A DNA stretch of 7,718 nucleotides from an uncultured Acidimicrobiaceae bacterium (GCA_903934195.1 CAIZMV010000206.1:1-7718); one strand, 5' to 3'. Counted from the stretch's first letter, positions 1 to 6,904 are shown. A program made the numbers and translations. The notes: a model not told the origin generated them from the sequence alone.

Positions 1-1440
1 CTCAGCAACATTTTGTCTGACCCTGAAGCAAGTGCAAACGACCGCTTCGTAGCTCTCGACCTATTGAAGAATGCCGGCATTGCTGCTGGTGGAGTGTTGC
101 CAATGTGTCAAGACACTGGCACCGCAATTGTGAAGGGCAAGAAGGGCCAGTTTGTTATGACAGGCGGAGGCGACGAAGAGGCAATTGCTCGCGGCGTCTT
201 CAATACGTACCAAACAAGCAACCTTCGCTACAGCCAGATGGCACCTATCACTATGTATGAAGAGAAGAACACTGGCAATAACTTGCCAGCCGAAATCAAG
301 ATTGCTTCAGTCGATGGCGACTCATACAAGGTCCTCTTCATGGCCAAAGGTGGCGGGTCTGCAAACAAGAGCTACCTGTTTCAAGAAACAAAAGCATTGC
401 TAAACGAGAAGGCCCTTCTTCCTTGGGTGTTTGAAAAGATGATCACGTTGGGCACTGCAGCATGCCCGCCGTATCACTTGGCAATTGTCATAGGTGGTAC
501 ATCAGCTGAACAAGCAGTGGAAACTGCCAAATTAGCCAGTGCTCATTACCTCGATTCACTTCCTACGCAGGGCAGCGAACTTGGCCATGCTTTCCGCGAC
601 CTTGATCTTGAACAAAAAGTATTGAAGCTGTCGCAAGAGACCGGTATCGGTGCACAGTTCGGCGGAAAGTATTTCTGCCATGACGTACGCATTGTTCGCC
701 TTCCACGACACGGTGCTAGTTGCCCCGTGTCGTTTGCTGTGTCATGCAGTGCAGACCGTCAAGTACTCGGAAAAATCACACGTGATGGCATTTTTCTCGA
801 AGCACTCGAAACAGATCCAGCACGTTTCTTGCCAGAAGTTACTCATGAAGACCTCAGTGAAGAAGTTGTTCGTATTGACCTCACTCAACCAATGGATCAG
901 ATTCGTGCCACATTGTCGAAGTACCCAGTAAAGACACGCGTTATGTTGACAGGTCCGATGGTTGTTGCGCGCGATATTGCGCACGCGAAACTAAAAGAGC
1001 GTCTGGATGCAGGTAACGGGTTACCGCAATACATGAAAGACCATTGCGTGTATTACGCAGGTCCTGCAAAAACTCCGACCGGCATGGCGTCTGGCTCATT
1101 CGGTCCCACCACTGCTGGCCGTATGGATAGCTACGTGTCAGAGTTTCAAGCTGCTGGCGGAAGCTTTGTGATGCTTGCAAAAGGCAACAGGTCGCGCCAA
1201 GTTACCGAGGCCTGCCATACCTATGGCGGGTTCTACCTAGGTTCTATTGGCGGTCCAGCAGCTCGACTAGCTCAAGATTGCATCACCAAAGTCGAAGTGC
1301 TTGAGTATGCAGAGCTTGGAATGGAAGCTGTTTGGAAGATCGAAGTGCAAGATTTCCCAGCATTCATTGTGGTCGACGACAAGGGCAACGACTTCTTCGA
1401 CCAGGTCGGCGGCACCGGCACACCAGTGCACCTTCACTAA
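1..1440 (+). CDS. fumA: Fumarate hydratase, class I (iron-sulfur, fused alpha-beta form), 5' end missing
   Basis: Class I fumarases interconvert fumarate and L-malate in the TCA cycle in the cytosol, using an oxygen-sensitive [4Fe-4S] cluster. The frame is open from base 1 (first residues LSNILSDPEASANDRF) to the TAA at 1438-1440, giving 479 codons. The family is about 550 residues (E. coli FumA is 548), so roughly 70 N-terminal residues lie before the window. The TTG at 13 is internal, because conserved family sequence already surrounds it. The three expected cluster cysteines are present: PMCQDTGT (Cys codon 106-108), ACPPYH (463-465) and HGASCPVS (721-723). The C-terminal beta-type domain is complete, with YYAGPAKTP, SGSFGPTTAGRMDSY, GGFYLGSIGGPAA and ELGMEAVWKIEV. 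Alpha and beta parts are one polypeptide, as in FumA/FumB, not split subunits. No frameshift is seen. A related L-tartrate dehydratase activity is less likely. The symbol follows the E. coli paralogue family. Confidence 0.95.
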   Translation, partial: LSNILSDPEASANDRFVALDLLKNAGIAAGGVLPMCQDTGTAIVKGKKGQFVMTGGGDEEAIARGVFNTYQTSNLRYSQMAPITMYEEKNTGNNLPAEIKIASVDGDSYKVLFMAKGGGSANKSYLFQETKALLNEKALLPWVFEKMITLGTAACPPYHLAIVIGGTSAEQAVETAKLASAHYLDSLPTQGSELGHAFRDLDLEQKVLKLSQETGIGAQFGGKYFCHDVRIVRLPRHGASCPVSFAVSCSADRQVLGKITRDGIFLEALETDPARFLPEVTHEDLSEEVVRIDLTQPMDQIRATLSKYPVKTRVMLTGPMVVARDIAHAKLKERLDAGNGLPQYMKDHCVYYAGPAKTPTGMASGSFGPTTAGRMDSYVSEFQAAGGSFVMLAKGNRSRQVTEACHTYGGFYLGSIGGPAARLAQDCITKVEVLEYAELGMEAVWKIEVQDFPAFIVVDDKGNDFFDQVGGTGTPVHLH

Positions 1441-1450
1441 TTTCTTCACC

Positions 1451-1479
1451 TTGATAATTTTTCAATAAAGAGATAGATT
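1451..1479 (+). promoter_or_regulatory. Putative sigma70-type promoter for the exported-protein gene
   Basis: TTGATA at 1451-1456 matches the -35 consensus TTGACA at five of six positions. TAGATT at 1474-1479 matches the -10 consensus TATAAT at four of six. The spacing is 17 bases, which is optimal. The -10 element lies about 42 bases before the ATG at 1522. No convincing intrinsic terminator separates this gene from the fumarase gene, so read-through is also possible. AT-rich gaps often yield chance matches, so this is only a candidate. Confidence 0.4.
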
Positions 1480-1511
1480 TCTGTCGTGGTGACTTTTGCC
1501 ACATGAACGTC

Positions 1512-1517
1512 AGGAAG
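1512..1517 (+). promoter_or_regulatory. Ribosome binding site of the exported-protein gene
   Basis: AGGAAG lies four bases before the ATG at 1522. It is a good purine-rich Shine-Dalgarno match with slightly short spacing. It supports the 1522 start over the out-of-frame ATG at 1503. Confidence 0.6.
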
Positions 1518-1521
1518 CCCC

Positions 1522-2397
1522 ATGAAGATTCGCGGATTGATTGCTAGCTCAGTACTACTGACCGGACTACTCACCGTTGTTGTTCCAAACACGGTGAATG
1601 CCGCTGCAAAACAGAAAGTCAAGGTCTTCATGACTGGTGACTGCGCCGATGGCCAGATGGTTGAAGGTGTCGACGAAGACGATTGCGAAATCACAGTCAG
1701 CTTGACTCCGAAAAATGCAAAGCGCAGCGCAGTACTTGAAGTTGCCTACGACTCAGAAGATCCCGAATGGGAAGAGCTTGATTCCGGCACAACCAAGTCA
1801 GGACGTCTTATCTTCGGCGTGTCATCTACCGATGAAGACGATGTATGGATGGACGGAATTGTTCTCTATCGCGTGCGCGTGAAGAAGTCTGGTGTTAACA
1901 AGGCACTAATTTCGAAGGAATACAAGACGGCATACACATCCGCCGAAGCAGCTGCTGACGACGAGAGCCTGTTGGAAGACCTTGCGACCGAAGATCCGGA
2001 AGAGCAAGCATTTAACGAAAAAATGGATGAAGCGAAGAGCGACAACCAACAAAAGATTAAAGAGCAGCAGCCGAACCAGGACATCAAGCAGAACACCAAT
2101 GGAAATAACCCACCACAAAACAATGGTGGCGGACAGCCGAATAACGGTGGTCAGCCGAACAAAGGTGGCCCAACTTCGCCCCCTACTGCTGCACAGAAAT
2201 CAGGAGAGTTCAACCGCGCATGTGGCTCTATTCAGATGAGCAAGGAAACTTGTGAAGCAGCTATCGCAGCAAAGACAGGCGCAGAGGCGATTGCTGCTCT
2301 TGGTGCGGATGCTGAGAAGTTCTGTAAAGCACTTGCTCAGATGGAATGCAAAGACATCATGCCGAAGATCTACATGGCAGCAGCTCCGAAGAAATAA
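1522..2397 (+). CDS. Exported protein of unknown function: beta domain, Asn/Gln/Gly linker, four-Cys C-terminal domain
   Basis: I do not recognise this 291-residue protein. Residues 1-27 form a typical Sec signal peptide: KIR, a hydrophobic core at about 6-21, and VNA|AA as the likely cleavage site. No lipobox or later membrane helix is seen, so the protein is probably released or loosely wall-associated. Residues 30-138 are acidic and beta-strand-like. The spacing of W83, L86, T90, G94, F98 and YRV at 116-118 recalls Ig-like or fibronectin-like domains of bacterial surface proteins. C41 and C55 bracket an acidic loop and may pair. Residues 140-190 are charged and probably helical. Residues 184-221 are a disordered Asn/Gln/Gly/Pro linker. 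Residues 228-291 are Ala-rich and helical with C234, C244, C268 and C276, giving an even total of six cysteines, as expected for an exported disulfide protein. The start is supported by the signal peptide and ribosome binding site. Adhesion, binding or envelope roles are possible but unproven. Confidence 0.85.
   Translation: MKIRGLIASSVLLTGLLTVVVPNTVNAAAKQKVKVFMTGDCADGQMVEGVDEDDCEITVSLTPKNAKRSAVLEVAYDSEDPEWEELDSGTTKSGRLIFGVSSTDEDDVWMDGIVLYRVRVKKSGVNKALISKEYKTAYTSAEAAADDESLLEDLATEDPEEQAFNEKMDEAKSDNQQKIKEQQPNQDIKQNTNGNNPPQNNGGGQPNNGGQPNKGGPTSPPTAAQKSGEFNRACGSIQMSKETCEAAIAAKTGAEAIAALGADAEKFCKALAQMECKDIMPKIYMAAAPKK
2134..2169 (+). repeat. Two tandem 18-base units encoding QPNNGG / QPNKGG
   Basis: Two adjacent 18-base units (2134-2151 and 2152-2169) of pattern CAGCCGAAYAAMGGTGGY encode residues 205-216 of the exported protein. 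A degenerate partial unit (caatggtggc) precedes them. The array lies inside the low-complexity linker and could vary in copy number through replication slippage. Two copies are too few to be confident that it does. Confidence 0.7.
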
Positions 2398-3474
2398 CTA
2401 CTCGGCTTCTGCGAAGCCTGGCCAGTTACCCATATAGCCAATAAACGATTCACTGAGACCTTCTGCGCGCAATGTGGCGCGCGGAACAGGCAATGTACGC
2501 ATTGCAAACGAAGGGTCTTTCGCAAGACGCGGGAAATCATGATTCGTAATGGCTGCTCTACCAACGGCAACAATGTCTGCCCCGGCATCCACTGCACGCT
2601 GGCAATCAGCAGCTGAATACAACTTGCCGGCTACGGCCAATTTGGTTGCGCCACGCTCAAGGTTGGCGAAAACATCGATAAGAACCTTGCCGTCGCAGTC
2701 CTCGTCGACAGCAACCTTGAAACAGTCCCACAGAGACATATCAATCATGTCTACTTTTCCAGAGTCAACAAGTCGTCCGAACACCTCGACTATTTCTGAT
2801 GTCTTCATGCCAAAACGTTCAGGTGAAAGACGGATCGCGAGGTTCAGATCGGCGCCACAGCGTGCACGTATGCCATCAATAATGTCAAACACCACACGTG
2901 AACGGTTTTCCAACGAACCACCGTATTTATCGGTGCGAACATTCAGCTCGGCATTCAGAAATTGGCACAGCACATAGTCATGAGCTCCGTGAAGTTCCAC
3001 CCCGTTGTAGCCGGCCTTCTCGCTGCGCACAGCAGCCTCAATAAACGCTTCCACCATCTCTTCCACTTCACCAGTGGTCATAGCGCGTGAATCCATTTTT
3101 TCGTCAACTCCAGAACTGAGTGGCTGCCCGCCAATTAGTTCTTTGGGTGAACGACGACCCGCATGATGCAACTGAACAAAAGACAAACTGTCTTCTTTAT
3201 TGATGGCATCAGCTAGCCGCGTCAGGCCCTCAAGGTGTTGATCGCTGAAGCACCCAAGCTGACCAGCAAAACCTTGACCAACTGCTTGCACATGAGAGGC
3301 ACATGTCATGGTGAGGCCAAAACCACCCTGAGCTCGCATTGTTAGCCATCGAAATTCATCCTCGGACAATGTTCCGTCTACGTGACTTTGTTGGTTCGTC
3401 AGTGGAGCCAACATAAAACGGTTCTTCATGGCCGGGCCATGAGCAAATGTCACTGAATCAAAAAGGGAAACCAT
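2398..3474 (-). CDS. NADH:flavin oxidoreductase / Old Yellow Enzyme family protein
   Basis: This is an FMN-dependent TIM-barrel ene-reductase type enzyme. The family reduces activated C=C bonds of alpha,beta-unsaturated carbonyls with NAD(P)H. With the ATG at 3474 it has 358 residues, a normal size for a single-domain member. It lacks the iron-sulfur and pyridine-nucleotide domains of the roughly 670-residue 2,4-dienoyl-CoA reductases. Visible motifs are KNRFMLAPLT at the FMN-binding N-terminus (APLT 23-26), QLHHAGR (101-107), the substrate-binding HGAH (162-165), RTDKYGGSLENR, IRLSPE, and the phosphate-binding VGRAA near 304-308. Position 26 is Thr, as in classical OYE and PETN reductase, not the Cys of YqjM-type enzymes. 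An in-frame TTG at 3498 would add eight residues with no ribosome site. The ATG is preferred because family homology begins right after it, although its AAAGG lies 13 bases upstream, which is long. This is the last gene of the minus-strand group. Its natural substrate cannot be read from sequence. Confidence 0.9.
   Translation of the reverse strand: MVSLFDSVTFAHGPAMKNRFMLAPLTNQQSHVDGTLSEDEFRWLTMRAQGGFGLTMTCASHVQAVGQGFAGQLGCFSDQHLEGLTRLADAINKEDSLSFVQLHHAGRRSPKELIGGQPLSSGVDEKMDSRAMTTGEVEEMVEAFIEAAVRSEKAGYNGVELHGAHDYVLCQFLNAELNVRTDKYGGSLENRSRVVFDIIDGIRARCGADLNLAIRLSPERFGMKTSEIVEVFGRLVDSGKVDMIDMSLWDCFKVAVDEDCDGKVLIDVFANLERGATKLAVAGKLYSAADCQRAVDAGADIVAVGRAAITNHDFPRLAKDPSFAMRTLPVPRATLRAEGLSESFIGYMGNWPGFAEAE
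2404..2418 (+). terminator. Short perfect hairpin after the exported-protein gene, possible terminator
   Basis: GGCTTC (2404-2409), TGC loop and GAAGCC (2413-2418) form a perfect six-base stem that begins seven bases after the TAA at 2395-2397. It is G+C-rich, but no T-run follows on the plus strand, so it is not a textbook intrinsic terminator. It sits inside the opposing oxidoreductase gene, where it encodes part of the C-terminal GFAEAE. It may instead be a coding coincidence. Confidence 0.25.
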
Positions 3475-3481
3475 GACTACA

Positions 3482-3501
3482 GCATTACCTTTCAGCAATG
3501 C
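3482..3501 (-). promoter_or_regulatory. Hairpin in the leader of the Old Yellow Enzyme gene, sequestering AAAGG
   Basis: Read on the minus strand, GCATTGC, the loop TGAAAG, and GTAATGC can form a seven-pair stem with one G-U pair. It lies between the hydratase-like gene and the ATG at 3474. The only Shine-Dalgarno-like sequence (GAAAGG, 3493-3488) is in the loop and the first stem base. Folding would therefore mask or reposition it. Three codons (ATG CTG TAG, 3485-3477) sit just before the true start. The hairpin may tune translation of the last gene, but I have only the sequence pattern. Confidence 0.25.
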
Positions 3502-3519
3502 ACAACAAGAATTGAAGGT

Positions 3520-4338
3520 TTAGTCGTTGATTTCAGTGGCTAATTCGCCCAACCGAAGTTCACCTTCACGGGTCTGACCACCACGCGCCATAAAGTTATT
3601 CATTGCAGCAATTGCTTGTGGGTCTGACAAAAGAGCATTGAACTCCCCCGCTTCTGCAAGCAAGTCTTCGACAACATGATCATCGGCGCGCAAGATAGAC
3701 CGCTTCGCAGCTTGCACAGCAGCGGCAGGAAACGAAGCAATACGCCGCGCCATAGCCAATGAGTGTTCTACGGGGTTTTCTACTACCCGATTCACCCACC
3801 CCCACTTTTCAGCAGTGATCGCATCAATATCATCACTGCCCAACACCACTTCAAGTGCACGAGAGCGCCCCACTAAACGAGCCAAACGAACAGTTCCGCT
3901 ACCCCCAGGGATAATGCCCAGTGCCACTTCAGGCTGATTAAACACGGCGCGAGGAGATGCAAATCGCATATCCATGCTGAGAGTTACTTCACTTCCGCCA
4001 CCACCGACGCGACCATCTATTGCACAGATTGTTACTTTGGGCATCGTGCGAAATGTCTCACACATCACGTGGAAATGATTGAGTTCAGTCGGTGCAGGTT
4101 GCCCAGTAGGCAGTTGCAAAATTCTTGATACATCGAAATGCGCAATGAAGAATTCTGGATTCGCAGATGACACAACGACGGCACGAACACCATCGTCATC
4201 ACGAAGTTGAGAAGTGAGCTTTGCCAATTCTGGGTACAGAACAAGATCAAACAAGTTGATCGGCGGATTATCAATGATGACGTGGGCTACCCCATCCATC
4301 AACTCAACGGTTAATGACTGAAAGCCCGCGTAGCTCAT
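3520..4338 (-). CDS. Enoyl-CoA hydratase/isomerase (crotonase) family protein
   Basis: This is a 272-residue crotonase-fold protein, a normal length. Family members hydrate, isomerise or cleave acyl-CoA thioesters in the cytosol. The second oxyanion and catalytic region is intact: GGGGSE at 112-117 with Glu117, and FNQPE with Glu137. These match, with the same 20-residue spacing, rat enoyl-CoA hydratase Glu144 and Glu164. GIIPGGSGTVRL (141-152) is also typical. Hydratase chemistry is therefore plausible. The first oxyanion loop, usually A-G-x-D, reads IAHFD (65-69), with His67 in place of the common Gly. The N-terminal VIIDNPPINLFD fits the family. The ATG at 4338 begins two bases after the stop of the upstream LLM oxidoreductase gene (TAAACATG), so translational coupling is likely. 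No strong separate ribosome site is seen. The substrate is unknown and isomerase or other crotonase chemistry remains possible. Confidence 0.9.
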   Translation of the reverse strand: MSYAGFQSLTVELMDGVAHVIIDNPPINLFDLVLYPELAKLTSQLRDDDGVRAVVVSSANPEFFIAHFDVSRILQLPTGQPAPTELNHFHVMCETFRTMPKVTICAIDGRVGGGGSEVTLSMDMRFASPRAVFNQPEVALGIIPGGSGTVRLARLVGRSRALEVVLGSDDIDAITAEKWGWVNRVVENPVEHSLAMARRIASFPAAAVQAAKRSILRADDHVVEDLLAEAGEFNALLSDPQAIAAMNNFMARGGQTREGELRLGELATEIND

Positions 4339-4340
4339 GT

Positions 4341-5249
4341 TTACTTCAGCAAGCCCTTAATGGCGTCGCGAGTGTTCGCAATTTCTTCAGGAGTTGCCCC
4401 GAATTCCACAGCAGCAAAATCGGTAACACCAATGTCTGCCAATGCTGCAACTCGGTCTTGCACTTCACCAACTGAACCCATGATGGCGATATCTGCTGGT
4501 CCTGCTGCGCCTTCACGGTCAAGCATGGCGCGATAGCTAGGCAATGTGCCATACACCGCAAATACTTTGGCCGCACGTTCTGCAGCAGCAACTTTGTCAG
4601 TTGTTACACACACCGGAAGCGCGGCAATAATGCGAGGAGCAGGACGATCAAACTCGTCTGCTGCTTTTGTGATTGTTGGAATGGTGTGACCAGCAAGTGT
4701 TGCCGGCCCTGTGCACCACGTGAGCGTGCCGTCTGCAAGAGCTGCAGTTACACGCAACATTTGCTCGCCAAGTGCAGCGACAACAACGCCGAAGCCGTTA
4801 GAACCCTTAGCCGAGATATTGGCATGCACTTTGTAGGTCTCGCCATCAAAATGCACCGTCTCGTTGCGAGACAACGGCATCAGGACATTGAGGTATTCAC
4901 GAAGGTGACGCACTGGCTTGTCGTATGACATGCCAAGCATGCTCTCAATAACCACTTTGTGACTGAGACCAATTCCTAACGTGAGGCGATTGCCAGATGC
5001 TGCAGCCACTGTGTGACACTGCTGAGCAATGGCATGTGGGTGACGCGGGTATGTAGGAACCACGGAAGTTCCCAATTCGATGCGTGGAACTTCGCGGCCA
5101 ACAATGGCCAGTGCAGTTAGAGCATCGTGGCCAAAGATGTTTGGTGCCCAGTAACTGGCAAACCCATCTTGTTCTGCTGACCGGGCCTCGGCGACGACAT
5201 CGTCCACCGTTCCGTCGTTAACTGCTCCACCAAAAATTCCGTATTTCAT
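4341..5249 (-). CDS. LLM-class oxidoreductase, probably F420-dependent
   Basis: This 302-residue luciferase-like monooxygenase-fold protein resembles actinobacterial members that use coenzyme F420 for hydride transfer, probably the MSMEG_4879-type subfamily (from memory). The order of motifs fits: KYGIFGG as strand 1, YWAPNIFGHDALTALA (33-48), the TSVVPTYPRHPHAIAQQ segment (61-77), GNRLTLGIGLSHK (86-98), ALGEQMLRVTAALADGTLTW (159-178) and GSVGEVQDRVAALADIGVTDF (258-278). F420 use is inferred from family resemblance; an FMN-dependent member cannot be excluded. The ATG at 5249 lies 36 bases after the ABC-F stop codon and has no clear Shine-Dalgarno sequence, so coupled or weak initiation is likely. 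The next gene starts two bases after this stop. Grouping with crotonase and Old Yellow Enzyme proteins suggests redox steps on an acyl-CoA or similar substrate, which is inference. Confidence 0.9.
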   Translation of the reverse strand: MKYGIFGGAVNDGTVDDVVAEARSAEQDGFASYWAPNIFGHDALTALAIVGREVPRIELGTSVVPTYPRHPHAIAQQCHTVAAASGNRLTLGIGLSHKVVIESMLGMSYDKPVRHLREYLNVLMPLSRNETVHFDGETYKVHANISAKGSNGFGVVVAALGEQMLRVTAALADGTLTWCTGPATLAGHTIPTITKAADEFDRPAPRIIAALPVCVTTDKVAAAERAAKVFAVYGTLPSYRAMLDREGAAGPADIAIMGSVGEVQDRVAALADIGVTDFAAVEFGATPEEIANTRDAIKGLLK

Positions 5250-5285
5250 AGTGGCTGACGGTATCAGAGGTAACGAATTAATCCC

Positions 5286-6902
5286 TTACGAGAGACTGAC
5301 GAGGTCAAGCCATTCCTTGCTGAAGTAATCCACTTGCCCATCAGGCATCAGGATCACTTTTGTTGGCTTGAGACGCTGTACGAATTCTTCATCGTGGCTC
5401 ACCATGATGATCGAGCCTGGCCATGATTCAAGAGCATCAGCTACTGCTTCACGGCTTGCAGGGTCAAGGTTGTTTGTAGGTTCGTCGAGAAGCAGAACAT
5501 TGTTACGACCCACCATCAACATGGCGAGTGCCAGTTTGGTCTTTTCTCCACCAGACAATGAACCGGATTCTTGAAACACTTTGCTGCCCTGAAGACCGAA
5601 CATGCCGAGCAGTGCACGCATCTGAGTTTCAGTAAGTGCTGAACCAGCAGGTAACTCACGACGCATGTGCCAGATCAATGATTGATTCGGGTCAAGCGTG
5701 TCGTGCTCCTGGGCGAAGTAGCCCACTTCGACTTTGTAGCCCCACTCAATATCACCAATGTTTGCTTGCGTTGCGCCGGCCAAGATACGAAGCAGTGAGG
5801 TTTTACCCGCACCGTTGAGACCTAGAACCAGAAGGCGTTCACCGCGACCAAGGTCAAATGACACGTCTTCAAAAATTGCAGGTCCGCCGTAACCCTTAGA
5901 GAGACCCTTAGTGGTGACAACTGTGATTCCACTTTGTGGTGGTGGCGGGAACTTCACTGTGAGTGCGCGGTCTTTCTTGCGCATTCCAGTTGATTCGCCT
6001 TCAATACGTGCGATGCGCTTTTCAATGCTGTGCGCCATTGTTGCCTTCGATGCCTTTGCACCAAAACGGTCAACGACTTCTTGCAAGCGAGCAACTTCTT
6101 TGGCTTGCAAGGAAGCCTTCTTCTCCGCACGAGACTCATCTTCAGCACGAGAGCGCTTGTATTGCGTATAGGTGCCGCGATATTCGTACACCATGCCGGT
6201 GTCGTCTTCGTCTGGGCGATCTAAGTGGATTACTCGCGTGATTGCTTCATCTAGAAGTTCAAGGTCATGGCTAATGACTAGCAAAGCGCCCTTGTAGTTG
6301 CGAAGGAAATTCAGCAACCAGGTCTTTGCGTCGATGTCTAAGTGGTTCGTAGGTTCGTCGAGAAGCAACATGTCACTTCCGGCGAACAAAATGCGGGCTA
6401 GTTCCACACGGCGGCGTTCTCCACCAGAAAGCACTCCGAGAGCCAGATCAAGTCGGTCTTCCTTTAGTCCGAGACCAGCAGCAATAGAACGGGCTTCGCT
6501 CTCTGCTGAATAGCCACCCTTTAACGTGAACTCTTCTTCAGCTTTCGAAAACTTCGCAACATTCTTGTCGCTTGGGTCTTTTTCCATGATGACACGAAGT
6601 TTTTCCAACCGAGCTAGGTCTGAATCAATGTTTCGACCAGACAACACGTGGCCAATTGCTGAACGTGCCTCTTGCTCTGGAGAGGTGCGAGGGTCTTGCG
6701 ACAAATACCCGAACGCGCCACTGCGCATCACTTTTCCAGCAGCCGGATCATTTTCACCACCGAGAACACGGAACATAGAAGTTTTACCGGCGCCGTTGCG
6801 GCCAACGATGCCAACCTTGTCGCGCGCCATCACCGTAAACGTGGCACCTTGCACCACGTTTTTTCCGCCGACTTCGACGGTGACATTCTGAACTTGCAAC
6901 AT
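5286..6902 (-). CDS. ABC-F family ATP-binding cassette protein (duplicated ATPase)
   Basis: ABC-F proteins lack membrane domains. The characterised ones bind the ribosomal E site and regulate or rescue translation, and some protect against ribosome-targeting antibiotics. This 538-residue protein has two complete cassettes. The first has GRNGAGKT (34-41), LSGGE (158-162), LLLDEPTNHLD with Glu183, and switch His212. The second has GLNGAGKT (361-368), LSGGE (449-453), LLLDEPTNNLD with Glu474, and His503. Between them a charged linker (about 245-325), including KASKATMAHSIEKRIARIE and a short Pro run (319-322), matches the position of the P-site tRNA interaction motif. Both catalytic glutamates are present, so it should hydrolyse ATP. 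The start ATG is two bases after the SGNH stop (TAATCATG). Size and motifs recall M. tuberculosis Rv1473 more than EttA, from memory. Resistance versus housekeeping function cannot be told from sequence. Confidence 0.93.
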   Translation of the reverse strand: MLQVQNVTVEVGGKNVVQGATFTVMARDKVGIVGRNGAGKTSMFRVLGGENDPAAGKVMRSGAFGYLSQDPRTSPEQEARSAIGHVLSGRNIDSDLARLEKLRVIMEKDPSDKNVAKFSKAEEEFTLKGGYSAESEARSIAAGLGLKEDRLDLALGVLSGGERRRVELARILFAGSDMLLLDEPTNHLDIDAKTWLLNFLRNYKGALLVISHDLELLDEAITRVIHLDRPDEDDTGMVYEYRGTYTQYKRSRAEDESRAEKKASLQAKEVARLQEVVDRFGAKASKATMAHSIEKRIARIEGESTGMRKKDRALTVKFPPPPQSGITVVTTKGLSKGYGGPAIFEDVSFDLGRGERLLVLGLNGAGKTSLLRILAGATQANIGDIEWGYKVEVGYFAQEHDTLDPNQSLIWHMRRELPAGSALTETQMRALLGMFGLQGSKVFQESGSLSGGEKTKLALAMLMVGRNNVLLLDEPTNNLDPASREAVADALESWPGSIIMVSHDEEFVQRLKPTKVILMPDGQVDYFSKEWLDLVSLS

Positions 6903-6904
6903 GA

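Noticed and set aside
13..1440. TTG at 13 as the start of the fumarase gene
   Set aside because: Conserved family sequence (DPEAS...NDRFVAL) starts right at this codon and about 70 expected N-terminal residues are missing, so the frame continues from before the window.
1451..1465. TTGA/TCAA inverted repeat as a fumarase terminator
   Set aside because: The stem is only four A+T-rich pairs, too weak for termination. The same bases better fit a -35 element.
1446..1694. 82-codon minus-strand open frame covering the promoter gap
   Set aside because: Overlaps the signal peptide region of the exported protein on the other strand and shows no recognisable domain.
2549..2977. 142-codon plus-strand open frame
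   Set aside because: It lies wholly inside the oxidoreductase gene on the other strand and has Ser/Thr/Arg-rich antisense composition with no domain or ribosome site.
5250..5285. Separate promoter in the 36-base gap before the LLM oxidoreductase gene
   Set aside because: GATACC is a poor -10 match and no -35 lies at proper spacing, so read-through from the ABC-F gene is simpler.
6526..6891. 121-codon plus-strand open frame
   Set aside because: Antisense to the first ATPase cassette of the ABC-F gene, with composition typical of a shadow frame.
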